IMG/VR virus record: IMGVR_UViG_3300011116_000925
Coordinates: 24,486 to 88,485 of that record
Length of the DNA stretch: 64,000 nt
Source of the DNA: a virus
Strand: one strand, 5' to 3'
Shown here: one piece after another, positions 40,810 to 49,412 of the stretch
Layout: each line of letters opens with the position of its first letter
Position numbering within the stretch: the stretch's first letter is position 1
The notes under the pieces: generated by a model
Database searches by the model: none
What the model was told of the DNA's origin: nothing
The model's input: the letters and a program-made list of their open reading frames with translations, nothing else
Position numbers and translations under genes: made by a program

Positions 40810-41677
40810 TTTTTGCTAATCCTAATAAAAACATTAATTTTAAAAAATATGTTCCTGGATCATATCCTTTACCATTAAATTTATATGACCATTTTTTTGG
40901 AAATTTATGATGATTATTATGTGGGCCTTCCCAGAGAAATATTCCGATAATGGTACTGTTGCATGATTTATCAAAAGTTTTATGTGGTCTAATTTTAAAA
41001 GAACTATTCTCTCGATGTGAATACCATAATGAAAATGGTCCTATCCATAACCTAACGGCTGATGGAATTAACCAACAGAATAAAAATATTTCAGTACTGA
41101 TACTTAAACATAAAATAGGAGGAATAACCACTAATAACCAAAAATACTTATGTAATGTATTATGCCAAAAATATTTCATCATATGTCGAATACGAAATAA
41201 TATTCGAGGATTGTTTTTTAATGTGTCAACATATCCCGAAACATCTGCGTATCCATGACCTGCAGAAAATGTACGCCAGCCAGATAATGAAGGAGCATGT
41301 GGATCTCCCTTCTGATCAGAATATTTATGGTGAATTAAATGTACAAATGAAAATCCACTTGGACTTCCTGCCATGGTCCATATTCCACATATTCCATAAA
41401 ATATTTTTAATGGCAATGTTGCTACATAACTTCTGTGTGTCCATAATCTATGGTATCCACAACTTATTCCCATACCTACAGTTATCTGTGATACCATAAA
41501 AGCTATTATCCACCAATACCATGAATATCCAAATAAAATTGCAAATATTATTGCACCTAGTGATATAAATTGCATCATAGAATATGGTACTGGATTAGAT
41601 GCACTAAATATTCTATCTATACGACCAATATTAATGGTTGAACCATATATATTTCCAAAAATATCATTGAGTTGCAT
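40799..41677 (-). CDS. Stearoyl-CoA-type fatty acid desaturase 1
   Basis: A canonical 292-residue acyl desaturase. Histidine boxes: GYHRLWTHRSY (H-x4-H), FVHLIHHKYSDQKGDPHAPS (H-x2-HH) and EGPHNNHHKFPKKW (H-x2-HH), in the right order and spacing among four hydrophobic segments. The enzyme inserts a double bond (usually delta-9) using oxygen and a reductant, acting in the inner membrane. Phage-encoded acyl desaturases are rarely discussed; here one lies beside receptor-binding fibre genes. It overlaps cupin 1 upstream and cupin 2 downstream, so expression is coupled. Confidence 0.9.
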   Translation of the reverse strand: MQLNDIFGNIYGSTINIGRIDRIFSASNPVPYSMMQFISLGAIIFAILFGYSWYWWIIAFMVSQITVGMGISCGYHRLWTHRSYVATLPLKIFYGICGIWTMAGSPSGFSFVHLIHHKYSDQKGDPHAPSLSGWRTFSAGHGYADVSGYVDTLKNNPRILFRIRHMMKYFWHNTLHKYFWLLVVIPPILCLSISTEIFLFCWLIPSAVRLWIGPFSLWYSHRENSSFKIRPHKTFDKSCNSTIIGIFLWEGPHNNHHKFPKKWSYKFNGKGYDPGTYFLKLMFLLGLAKNEQ

Positions 41678-42275
41678 TAAAATCTTCTTGATTTAACCAT
41701 ATTCGTAATACCAAACTATCAGTTATTGCTTTAATATGTCTAGCTCCCGTACCAAATGGTATGGTCATAAACTTATGTCCTATATGTCTCTTTCCATTAA
41801 TTTGTACTTCTCCATGAGCTAGATATATGTATTGATTCAATTTTTCTGTTCCAGGTATCTCAACATAATCCAATGTTCCTGGAATCAAATGAGTCAATTT
41901 CCTTGGCCAAAATCTTGGTCTTCTGTCTCGTGGCAAAATACAATGATATTCAGAATTATCTTCCATAGAATGTAATGAAAAATGATTTACTTCTGTACCT
42001 AATGCGACACTATCTCCACCATCCCCTCTCATTTTTAATGTTGGTTCGTGTCCATCTTTATGAAAATAAAATTGTCCATGGACAAATACAGCAATAGAAT
42101 TTAATGTAACTAATTTATCAACTGGATATGGAAGATTTTCAGCAGTTGCTCTGATAGAAGCCGGCGCCTCCAAATTTCTGTCCATTTCTTTCTTATTAAA
42201 TTCTTTAGTTTCTCCCTTATCTAATACGAATCTCCAAACAAGAAAATGATCAAATGCTGTTTTAAAAATTTTCAT
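41664..42275 (-). CDS. Cupin-like protein 1
   Basis: A 203-residue double-stranded beta-helix protein. Strands and turns typical of cupins are seen: FVHGQFYFHKDGHEP, NHFSLHSMEDNSEYHC, YIYLAHGEVQING and a final FMTIPFGTGARHIKAI. Several His and Glu residues could bind a metal. Clear paralogue of cupin-like protein 2. Position immediately before desaturase 1, with overlapping reading frames, suggests that each cupin works with a desaturase. Function unknown. Confidence 0.55.
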   Translation of the reverse strand: MKIFKTAFDHFLVWRFVLDKGETKEFNKKEMDRNLEAPASIRATAENLPYPVDKLVTLNSIAVFVHGQFYFHKDGHEPTLKMRGDGGDSVALGTEVNHFSLHSMEDNSEYHCILPRDRRPRFWPRKLTHLIPGTLDYVEIPGTEKLNQYIYLAHGEVQINGKRHIGHKFMTIPFGTGARHIKAITDSLVLRIWLNQEDFNATQ

Positions 42276-42637
42276 ATTATTTCACTTTCCTGAGATTTAA
42301 CCGGATCAGCAAAACCTCTAGTAATCGAAGATGCTATTGGATCTAATATTTCTGTGGTCATAGGAATATATCCAGTTAATCCTATACATTTCTTAACGGC
42401 AAGTTTTACATCTGGATGTTTAGATTGAACTTGCGTAACGAATGATGCGACGGGACAATGTCTTTCAATCTCTTCTCTTATCGTAAATTCATCTTCTCTA
42501 ACTGGAAGATAAAAATGAAGGACAAGATCTAAACATCCAACACAACTAAACCTAATTGTTGCCATGCCATCATCTTTTATATCTTCTACACTATATGTAA
42601 TAATATTGGGTATTTTATTAATTAATTCTTGGTCCAT
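42272..42637 (-). CDS. Unknown protein between fibre and cupin genes (121 aa)
   Basis: A soluble alpha/beta protein with CVGC (Cys32/Cys35) and two further Cys (HCPVAS, KKCIGL), which might form a metal site. The start overlaps the adhesin gene by 20 bases and the end overlaps cupin 1 by four, so it is part of the operon. It could be a fibre-assembly chaperone by position, but nothing in the sequence shows this. Confidence 0.5.
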   Translation of the reverse strand: MDQELINKIPNIITYSVEDIKDDGMATIRFSCVGCLDLVLHFYLPVREDEFTIREEIERHCPVASFVTQVQSKHPDVKLAVKKCIGLTGYIPMTTEILDPIASSITRGFADPVKSQESEII

Positions 42638-43307
42638 TTCTCGTTCCTGCTGTTGACCATGTTATATAACTATCTCCATCTGAACAATTACCTGCCGCCC
42701 CACCTGCGCCTCCTGATGTAAAACCAGTCTGTCCATTACATAATCCATAATTATTCACAGGGCCGGCTGATCCCGCCGTTCCTGTACCATCTGTTCCGGC
42801 TGATCCCGCCGTTCCTGTGGCTTGATAATAACCTTCAGTACAACCTATAACTTGACCTTTTCCATTTAAGATATTTAAGGGAGCATAATAACCACCTTGA
42901 CCACCATTTCCTCCCTTACCACCACCAATAGTTCCATTATTAATTATCGTCACAGCATATCTTGCATAAAAAGTGGTCCCAACCGCTCCACCCGGACTTC
43001 CACCTCCCAATCCAGTTCCACCTGCACCACCAGTTCCTCCTTTTCCATATATTGTCTTAGAAGCATTTACCGTTACTAATAATGTTGATCCATTTGGAAA
43101 TGTTCCACCTGCTTGGAATGCTGGTGTTCCAGAACTAGTCGAAGTTATTGCAGCATCAACCGTAATATTAGCTATTAATGGAGTTATGGTATTCCATCCA
43201 GCGGTAACTGCTGCTGAATATATATTATAATTTGATGTTGGTGATGAAATTGTGATTGTAAAATTAAATGTTGGCCGTATTAATCGTAATATATGTCTAG
43301 GGATCAC
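42618..43307 (-). CDS. Glycine-rich tail fibre tip adhesin
   Basis: The 229-residue protein begins at GTG overlapping the end of the collagen-like fibre gene. The last 150 residues hold a series of glycine-rich runs (YGKGGTGGAGGTGLGGGSPG, GGGKGGNGGQGGYY, SGGAGGAAGNC) separated by variable segments, the pattern of polyglycine-II sandwich adhesins such as the gp38-type tips of T2-like phages. Such variable segments bind the host receptor. VTIINNGTIGGG is a common lead-in of phage fibre ends. Receptor type unknown. Confidence 0.7.
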   Translation of the reverse strand: MIPRHILRLIRPTFNFTITISSPTSNYNIYSAAVTAGWNTITPLIANITVDAAITSTSSGTPAFQAGGTFPNGSTLLVTVNASKTIYGKGGTGGAGGTGLGGGSPGGAVGTTFYARYAVTIINNGTIGGGKGGNGGQGGYYAPLNILNGKGQVIGCTEGYYQATGTAGSAGTDGTGTAGSAGPVNNYGLCNGQTGFTSGGAGGAAGNCSDGDSYITWSTAGTRNGPRIN

Positions 43308-45031
43308 GTTGTTAGATCTCCACCAACGGAATATGTATTAGATGACAAATAAAGTATTCCGGCCTGTGCATATTGTCCAGATAATTTTAATCCATTTCTA
43401 TTTCTTAATGTTGTACTAGAAGCAGTAATCGTTACTTGTCCTGCTCCTAATTGAATTATTGCACATGAAAATCCAGTTGTTAATCCAGTAGGAACAGTTA
43501 AAGTACTCGCACTGGCATTGTTCATGGTTACGATTTTACCATTGTCTGAAGATAATAAGGTATAACTGGTTCCAGTTTGATTATTTAATGAACTAGAACT
43601 ACTCAAGTATGCATTTGCTGAAATACTCGTTGCAGTCGCATCACCTAATGCTGGAGCCGTTCCAAAACTTGTCAATGATGATGCTGTTATTCCAGATGCT
43701 AAAGTTGCACCAGTTAAAGTTCCTGCGGGAGCCACTACTGCCGCAGTCGTTATACCAGTAACCAATCCTTTGTTGGTAAATGTAATAACTGGTATTGCAG
43801 TAGATGATCCTGTGGTTGCCCCAGTTGCCACTGTTGCCAGAGTCGTTGCCACAGAACCAACAGAAGTTGTTATATCTCCAGTTAGAGCTGGCATTCTACC
43901 TGCAGGTATGGTACCCGTTGTTAATCCAGACGCATCAGTAATGATTGATCCAGTGTAACCAGTAACACCAATACTTCCTGTATATCCAGTTGTTCCAAGT
44001 GAACCAGTGTATCCGGTTATTCCTTGACTACCTGTGTAACCAATGATTCCTTGACTACCAGTATAACCAATACTTCCTAATGACCCAGTATATCCTGTCG
44101 AACCTATGCTTCCTGTATATCCAAGTGATCCAGTATATCCAATCGTTCCAAGTGACCCAGTATATCCAACCGCTCCATCGGCTCCAGGAGCTCCCGAAGA
44201 TCCTTGACTACCAGTATATCCTATGCCAATACTTCCTGTATATCCAGTTGTTCCAAGTGAACCAGTGTATCCGGTTATTCCTTGACTACCAGTATATCCT
44301 ATGCCTATTGATCCAGTATAACCCAATGAACCTATTGATCCATCATAACCAGTATCACCTCTACTACCAGTATATCCTATTGAACCAGTATATCCAGTTG
44401 TTCCAAGTGAACCAGTGTATCCGGTTATTCCTTGACTACCAGTATATCCTATTGAACCAGTGTATCCAATACTTCCAGTATAACCAAGATCTCCAACATC
44501 ACCTTGACTTCCAGTGTAGCCAATGACACCAATACTTCCTGTATATCCAGTTGTTCCAAGTGAACCAGTGTATCCGGTTATTCCTTGACTACCTGTGTAA
44601 CCAATACTACCAGTATATCCAAGACCACCGATACTTCCTGTATATCCAGCAACTACGGCAGCCCAATATAAATTACCACTTCCATCATTTGTTAGAACTG
44701 TTCCTGGTGATCCGGCTGCATCTGGAAGAACGAATGTCAAATTTGAGGCCATCGTTGATGGACCTTCTAATGATACATAATATGAATTGTCACCAGCAAA
44801 ATATTTTGTTGGTGCTCCAGATTTTAAATTTATTTCACCATCAATCTCTAATAACTGACTAACCTTTACATCACCATCTATGTCTAATTCAACAGATGGA
44901 GTAGAAGTTTGAATACCAATTCTACCATTGGTAACATCTACATATAAAAGTTGAGTCTCAATGCTTAAATCAACACCTAATCTAGCTAGATTAGCTGAAA
45001 GCATAGGACCCGTAATACGACCTAAAGCCAT
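43304..45031 (-). CDS. Collagen-like tail fibre protein
   Basis: A 575-residue fibre. Residues 1-125 form a conserved attachment domain (MALGRITGPMLSANLARLGV, then YVDVTNGRIGIQTSTPSVEL). About 240 residues of Gly-x-y triplets follow, dominated by GYTGSIG, GYTGSQG and GYTGSLG, predicted to form a collagen-like triple helix. The C-terminal ~200 residues are Thr/Ala/Gly-rich beta structure. The ATG at 45031 is chosen over the one five codons earlier because AAGGA is correctly spaced. The many Thr and Ser in the helix are potential glycosylation sites, and glycosyltransferase genes are next door. Confidence 0.85.
   Translation of the reverse strand: MALGRITGPMLSANLARLGVDLSIETQLLYVDVTNGRIGIQTSTPSVELDIDGDVKVSQLLEIDGEINLKSGAPTKYFAGDNSYYVSLEGPSTMASNLTFVLPDAAGSPGTVLTNDGSGNLYWAAVVAGYTGSIGGLGYTGSIGYTGSQGITGYTGSLGTTGYTGSIGVIGYTGSQGDVGDLGYTGSIGYTGSIGYTGSQGITGYTGSLGTTGYTGSIGYTGSRGDTGYDGSIGSLGYTGSIGIGYTGSQGITGYTGSLGTTGYTGSIGIGYTGSQGSSGAPGADGAVGYTGSLGTIGYTGSLGYTGSIGSTGYTGSLGSIGYTGSQGIIGYTGSQGITGYTGSLGTTGYTGSIGVTGYTGSIITDASGLTTGTIPAGRMPALTGDITTSVGSVATTLATVATGATTGSSTAIPVITFTNKGLVTGITTAAVVAPAGTLTGATLASGITASSLTSFGTAPALGDATATSISANAYLSSSSSLNNQTGTSYTLLSSDNGKIVTMNNASASTLTVPTGLTTGFSCAIIQLGAGQVTITASSTTLRNRNGLKLSGQYAQAGILYLSSNTYSVGGDLTT
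43948..44652 (-). repeat. Collagen-like coding repeat tract
   Basis: Tandem and interspersed copies of an 18-27 base unit encoding GYTGS plus variable triplets. Longer identical blocks recur, for example the stretch for GITGYTGSLGTTGYTGSIG appears at least four times, so recombination between copies can change fibre length. Confidence 0.8.
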
Positions 45032-45102
45032 TACGATCCTTATCATTCACCCGATACTATGGTGGGTGAGCCTCCGTCTGGTCACATCAATTAATGTGAT
45101 AA

Positions 45103-45110
45103 CGTATTTA
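45103..45110 (-). promoter_or_regulatory. Late promoter (TATAAATA) of the fibre gene, followed by hairpins
   Basis: An exact TATAAATA, 72 bases before the fibre ATG. Five bases downstream begins an inverted repeat (TCACAT...ATGTGA), and a second (TCACCC...GGGTGA) follows before the AAGGA ribosome binding site. Confidence 0.65.
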
Positions 45111-45113
45111 TAA

Positions 45114-45848
45114 TCATTTACATGATAATAAACTGATAAGATCTGGTCGATTATTATGACATGCTATTACATCTGGTCCGTCAAAATTTTCATCAAATAA
45201 ATTATATTCTTTGAATTCAACACCTCCTGGCCTTAATTTGCCAATAATAAATCCCAATGGCCGCAACATTTCATAATAATCTATAAGTAAAAAACGTTCT
45301 AATATACATGTACGATCATATTCAAATTGAATCACAGAAATTTTATTTTCTAATAATGTATTCTTGAACCCTTTGATAACCTTATGTCCTATGCCCTCGA
45401 CATCAATTTTTAAATAATCAATATGTTCTATTTTATTTTCTAAAACATATATATCACCCGTTCGAGCAAAACCTAAGATAGATTCATGATTATCTATTCG
45501 TAAATTAGATAATCCAGTAGATATTCTATCATTATAATTTGCATATTTTATAGAAATTATTTCTTCCTTATCACTGAGTCCATATCCATTAGGATATACC
45601 ATAGTATCATATTTTACATTATGATAATATTTTTGGAATGTTGATCCTATAATTTCAAATGCATGAATTTCTGCGCCTGGGCAATTACGACGAATCATTT
45701 TCGTCCATTCACCAACATTACAACCTACATCAAACACAACTGTTGGTGAATTACATTTCAACTGATTCCATAACCATGTTTCTCCATGAATATTGAATTC
45801 ATTATTTTGACCACCATTAAGATAATCAGAATCCCAATTTAATTTCAT
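45114..45848 (-). CDS. FkbM-family methyltransferase
   Basis: A 244-residue SAM-dependent methyltransferase. The SAM site is VVFDVGCNVGEWTKMI (motif I), with EIHAFEI as motif II; the FkbM signature IDYLKIDVEGIGHKVIKGF and VIQFEYDR follow. FkbM enzymes O-methylate sugars or similar hydroxyls, often in glycan or glycoprotein clusters. The start overlaps the glycosyltransferase stop (TAATG), so the two are coupled and may act on the same glycan. Confidence 0.85.
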   Translation of the reverse strand: MKLNWDSDYLNGGQNNEFNIHGETWLWNQLKCNSPTVVFDVGCNVGEWTKMIRRNCPGAEIHAFEIIGSTFQKYYHNVKYDTMVYPNGYGLSDKEEIISIKYANYNDRISTGLSNLRIDNHESILGFARTGDIYVLENKIEHIDYLKIDVEGIGHKVIKGFKNTLLENKISVIQFEYDRTCILERFLLIDYYEMLRPLGFIIGKLRPGGVEFKEYNLFDENFDGPDVIACHNNRPDLISLLSCK

Positions 45849-48562
45849 TATATTTTATATTTTGTGGTACCTATATGCGAACATTGAATAGATGTATCTG
45901 CAAAAATTTTAATACCTTTATTTTTTGCCTTTCTACAGAAATCAACATCTTCACTTATCGTATATTGAAAATCCAATGTATTATGATATTCAAATTGTGG
46001 ATATCCAATTAATTGTAATACTGAGCTTTTAATTAATACACAACCAAATCCACATCCATCAATTTCTATAATTCTTGGATCTCGAATTTCAGATATATCT
46101 AAATTGCTTTGACCACCCCGATTATTGTTTTTATATAATTCTGGAATTTTAACATGTTCCTTACGTTGCAAATAAACACCAGATATAATATCAAAATCTT
46201 CATTTAACATTTTTACTAAAGTATTTGATGGAAGAACTATATCTGAATCAACACTAAACAAATAATCAAAATTATTTTCTTGAGTATAATGTGCTATTAA
46301 ATTTCTAATTTGATCAATTCTATAACCATAAAAATATTGGAATTCTAATTTATAACCATCTGGAATAATTAGATCAAAAATACTTTTAAATGTTTCAACT
46401 TCTACATTTTTTGCTGTTGGTATCGCTAATAATATCTTCTTGTTTTTTGTAATATGTGTTTCTTTAGCTAAATCATATGACGGTTTATATATATCTTCTG
46501 TAGTGATTAGATTCAATCTATTTGAAATTTCATTGGCCGTTTTGGTTTGTTCCTGTTGATTTATTTTAAAATCATTATTTGGATTTATATCATTATAACA
46601 ATAATGGATTTCTTGAATAGCTCTTATCTTTGATGGATCTGCCTTTTCAATAATATTATAAAATACTGCATTATCACCTCCAGCTTTATACCAATTTCCT
46701 GTTGAATCTTGAAAATCTTCATCTTTTATATCATCTAATAAATTAGATTTAAAGGTACGAAGATGTGTATATGGTATCCCCCAATTGAATCTATATTTTC
46801 TATATGTTTTATTTTCTCTAACATTCCTAGGATAAATCTGTGCTATCAATGGAATGTTATCAACCATACTCCAACAGCTACCATAAGTAAATTCAACTGT
46901 TCCGTCATACAATTCATTGTACCATTTAAATATATCATTTTTTGCAACTAATTTATCATCACCATCAATTACAAATATTATAGATGATGTTTCTTTTTTA
47001 AATTGACGTATTGTATTAATAGTATTAAATACAGCACCTTTATTACCATCATTATTAATGATATGAAATTTATTTCTTAAATTTCCATCCAGTGAATTAA
47101 GAAATTCTATTAATAATACTAAACTATTATCCGTACTTGCATCATTAATCAAATAATGATCAAAATTCATATATGATTGTGAAGCTACGCTTTTAACGCA
47201 ATCTACAATATAAGATTCAGCATTATAAAATGGACTTATAATCATAATATGTTGTTCCTCAGACATAGGCATTAATTGCATCTCTTCGGGATTTATATTT
47301 TTTCGTTTGAAAATTCTATGAATTTTAGAATTAATCATAGATACTTCTTTAAATTCAGAAGAATTTAAATTTAAATTTAACAAAGAATAAAAATGTTGTT
47401 TCCATTGCAAAGCTATGGTATTCCAACCAGAAATATCTTTAAAAATATTACAATAATTTTGTTTTTGTTGTAAAAGATATTTGTCTGAATGCGCTCTAAA
47501 TACTAAATCTACAAATTTATCAATTTGATTTGAAGTATCAATATTTGGATATAAACTATTTGGTTCTATTGGATAATCCATAAGATAAGAGCTTAATTCT
47601 GTGGCTATTTCTTCTAATGCACCAAACCTCGAAGTAATCAATGGAGTATTATAATTCAATGCCTCTAAACTACTAATTCCAAATGTTTCTGGAAATACAG
47701 GTGGATATATCATGAAACTTGCCCTTGCACAGATTCCCGCAATATCTTTTTGACTTATTATACCAGTAAATTCCACATCTAGTTTATTATTATATAAATT
47801 GACAAGATCGTTCCAGATTTTTTCTTGATCATCAGGCGGCATATCTTTTCTAAATCTATAATAACCTCCAATTATTTTTAATTTAGCGTTTGGAATTTTG
47901 TTTTTTATCTTTGGCCAAATTCCCTTAATTAATGGTAACATTCCTTTTGTCACACTAGCATTATAGATGAATAAATCTGGATCCTTACTTCCAATATTAA
48001 CCTCATCAATCCATCGATGTACACCATTCCTTGTTTGCCATATTTTTCGCTTTAATACCTCGAACATTCGTCGAGAACCACCATGATTACAATTTAAGAT
48101 ATAACTCGTATGAAAATCACTCAATGTAAATATTTCATCAATATCTCCATTGACAACAAGGTCTTCTAACAAATGATCTCCGACACAAAAAGTATCGTGC
48201 ATCCATACTATTTTATATTTGGCATTTTTTTTAATTTTTTCAAAATTGTATAATAAATTTGAAAATCCAGAGTAATGTTCTGCCCTAATAAATGGTACAA
48301 CAGTTCTGCTTGAAATAACGATATCAAAATTACAGTCATGATTTTTTATTCTATTCAAACCAAGATATTTGACACCATCATATATCCCTTCTTTTGAATT
48401 ATCATATATACAATTATTAAAAACAGTTACATCAAATCCTAATTTTACGAGTTCAGAACTCATCAAAATTATAGCACTCTCACTTCCACCTAATCCAGAT
48501 TTTTCAAGCGTGCTACCATCAAATGGTAAACCTATCACGTCTATAATAGCAATACTAATCAT
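45848..48562 (-). CDS. Three-domain glycosyltransferase (GT4-GT2-GT2 type)
   Basis: A 904-residue fusion. The first ~400 residues are a GT-B, GT4-like enzyme (GLGGSESAIILMSSELVKLG near the start; FPETFGISSLEALNYNTPLI as the donor-site motif). The middle is a GT-A, GT2-like domain (IISPFYNAESYIVDCVKSVA, then INDASTDNS and VIDGDDKL with the metal-binding acid pair). The C-terminal ~220 residues form another GT-A-like domain (LFSVDSDIVLP with a D-x-D, then IDGCGFGCVLIKSS). It could build a short glycan alone. TATAAT lies six bases before the ATG. The likely target is the fibre encoded downstream or a cell-surface glycan (inference). Confidence 0.85.
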   Translation of the reverse strand: MISIAIIDVIGLPFDGSTLEKSGLGGSESAIILMSSELVKLGFDVTVFNNCIYDNSKEGIYDGVKYLGLNRIKNHDCNFDIVISSRTVVPFIRAEHYSGFSNLLYNFEKIKKNAKYKIVWMHDTFCVGDHLLEDLVVNGDIDEIFTLSDFHTSYILNCNHGGSRRMFEVLKRKIWQTRNGVHRWIDEVNIGSKDPDLFIYNASVTKGMLPLIKGIWPKIKNKIPNAKLKIIGGYYRFRKDMPPDDQEKIWNDLVNLYNNKLDVEFTGIISQKDIAGICARASFMIYPPVFPETFGISSLEALNYNTPLITSRFGALEEIATELSSYLMDYPIEPNSLYPNIDTSNQIDKFVDLVFRAHSDKYLLQQKQNYCNIFKDISGWNTIALQWKQHFYSLLNLNLNSSEFKEVSMINSKIHRIFKRKNINPEEMQLMPMSEEQHIMIISPFYNAESYIVDCVKSVASQSYMNFDHYLINDASTDNSLVLLIEFLNSLDGNLRNKFHIINNDGNKGAVFNTINTIRQFKKETSSIIFVIDGDDKLVAKNDIFKWYNELYDGTVEFTYGSCWSMVDNIPLIAQIYPRNVRENKTYRKYRFNWGIPYTHLRTFKSNLLDDIKDEDFQDSTGNWYKAGGDNAVFYNIIEKADPSKIRAIQEIHYCYNDINPNNDFKINQQEQTKTANEISNRLNLITTEDIYKPSYDLAKETHITKNKKILLAIPTAKNVEVETFKSIFDLIIPDGYKLEFQYFYGYRIDQIRNLIAHYTQENNFDYLFSVDSDIVLPSNTLVKMLNEDFDIISGVYLQRKEHVKIPELYKNNNRGGQSNLDISEIRDPRIIEIDGCGFGCVLIKSSVLQLIGYPQFEYHNTLDFQYTISEDVDFCRKAKNKGIKIFADTSIQCSHIGTTKYKI

Positions 48563-48598
48563 TATATCATTATATATTATAGATATATTGGTTGTATA

Positions 48599-49090
48599 TT
48601 AAATTTTGTCAAATCCCTGTAATATTACTACTGATAATCCAAACGGTGGAGGACTACCAAAGTTAATATGATCTAAGGTTCCACTGCCACCACCTGAACT
48701 ATTAACCAATGAATAATTTGTTGATCCTGATTGAAATACACCCTGAACAAATACCAATATATTATCATCAGATATTGGAACTGTAGATAAGGCACCAAAT
48801 TTAGTTTCTATTCCATCTCCAGTAAAGGTATCTTTCACTATGGTTTGATTTTGTTGATATGATATACTTCGCCAATCTACACCATCATAATATTCTATGA
48901 AACTAGTTGTAGTATTAAATCTGATGTCACCGATACCTGGATTGATTTGATTACCAGTGGATCCTTTAGGTAATCTCAAGCTACCAGTTATGGTATCATT
49001 ATTAATAAGAATATTTTGTGAACTATCACCCACAGTAAAAGAATATGTACCTTTAACAAAAAAAGAATTCCCGGTCTTTATTGACCTCAT
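48599..49090 (-). CDS. Virion/fibre-type structural protein (163 aa)
   Basis: Beta-rich, with a GDIRFNTTTSFIEYYDGVDW module that matches the DG-x-x-W units of gp18 and other virion proteins in this window, followed by a Gly/Ser-rich part. The end (NFGSPPPFGLSVVILQGFDK) is typical of fibre-associated proteins. It lies one base from the next gene downstream of a late promoter. Exact role unknown. Confidence 0.55.
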   Translation of the reverse strand: MRSIKTGNSFFVKGTYSFTVGDSSQNILINNDTITGSLRLPKGSTGNQINPGIGDIRFNTTTSFIEYYDGVDWRSISYQQNQTIVKDTFTGDGIETKFGALSTVPISDDNILVFVQGVFQSGSTNYSLVNSSGGGSGTLDHINFGSPPPFGLSVVILQGFDKI

Positions 49091-49091
49091 T

Positions 49092-49400
49092 TTATACTCC
49101 CATATATGTTAAGGTTGCTGTAATTGCAAGATCAGTATCACTAAGCGCTCGTACTGAATCATCATTTGATAATAATAACCTAGTTGTATCAAAGATATAT
49201 GTATCACGAGCAGGAATGGTTAACAATTTAATTATGGTAGAAGTGTCATCAACTGAACCTCCATCAGGAACAACATAAACCGTTAATGTTACAGGACTAT
49301 TGATAGTATTGCAAAATATAATACTGGTTACTATTGTATTATTAGAACTTGTATATATCGTAGTCGTTGAATTTTCGATTTGAGTTTGTGCTATTGACAT
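49092..49400 (-). CDS. Small virion-type protein (102 aa)
   Basis: Thr/Ser/Val-rich beta protein (TTIYTSSNNTIVTSIIFCNT, then SPVTLTVYVVPDGG) resembling small immunoglobulin-like or decoration proteins found in T4-like phage fibre clusters. It is placed between two other structural genes. Exact function unknown. Confidence 0.5.
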   Translation of the reverse strand: MSIAQTQIENSTTTIYTSSNNTIVTSIIFCNTINSPVTLTVYVVPDGGSVDDTSTIIKLLTIPARDTYIFDTTRLLLSNDDSVRALSDTDLAITATLTYMGV

Positions 49401-49412
49401 AATTATTTCCTA

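Noticed and set aside
43948-44652. Direct repeats that could suggest a CRISPR array
   Set aside because: The repeats are in frame, variable, without unique spacers, and encode Gly-x-y triplets of a fibre protein.
44080-44862. Long plus-strand frames opposite the collagen-like fibre
   Set aside because: They are mirror images of the GYTGS repeats and encode low-complexity Tyr/Gln/Leu strings with no start signals.
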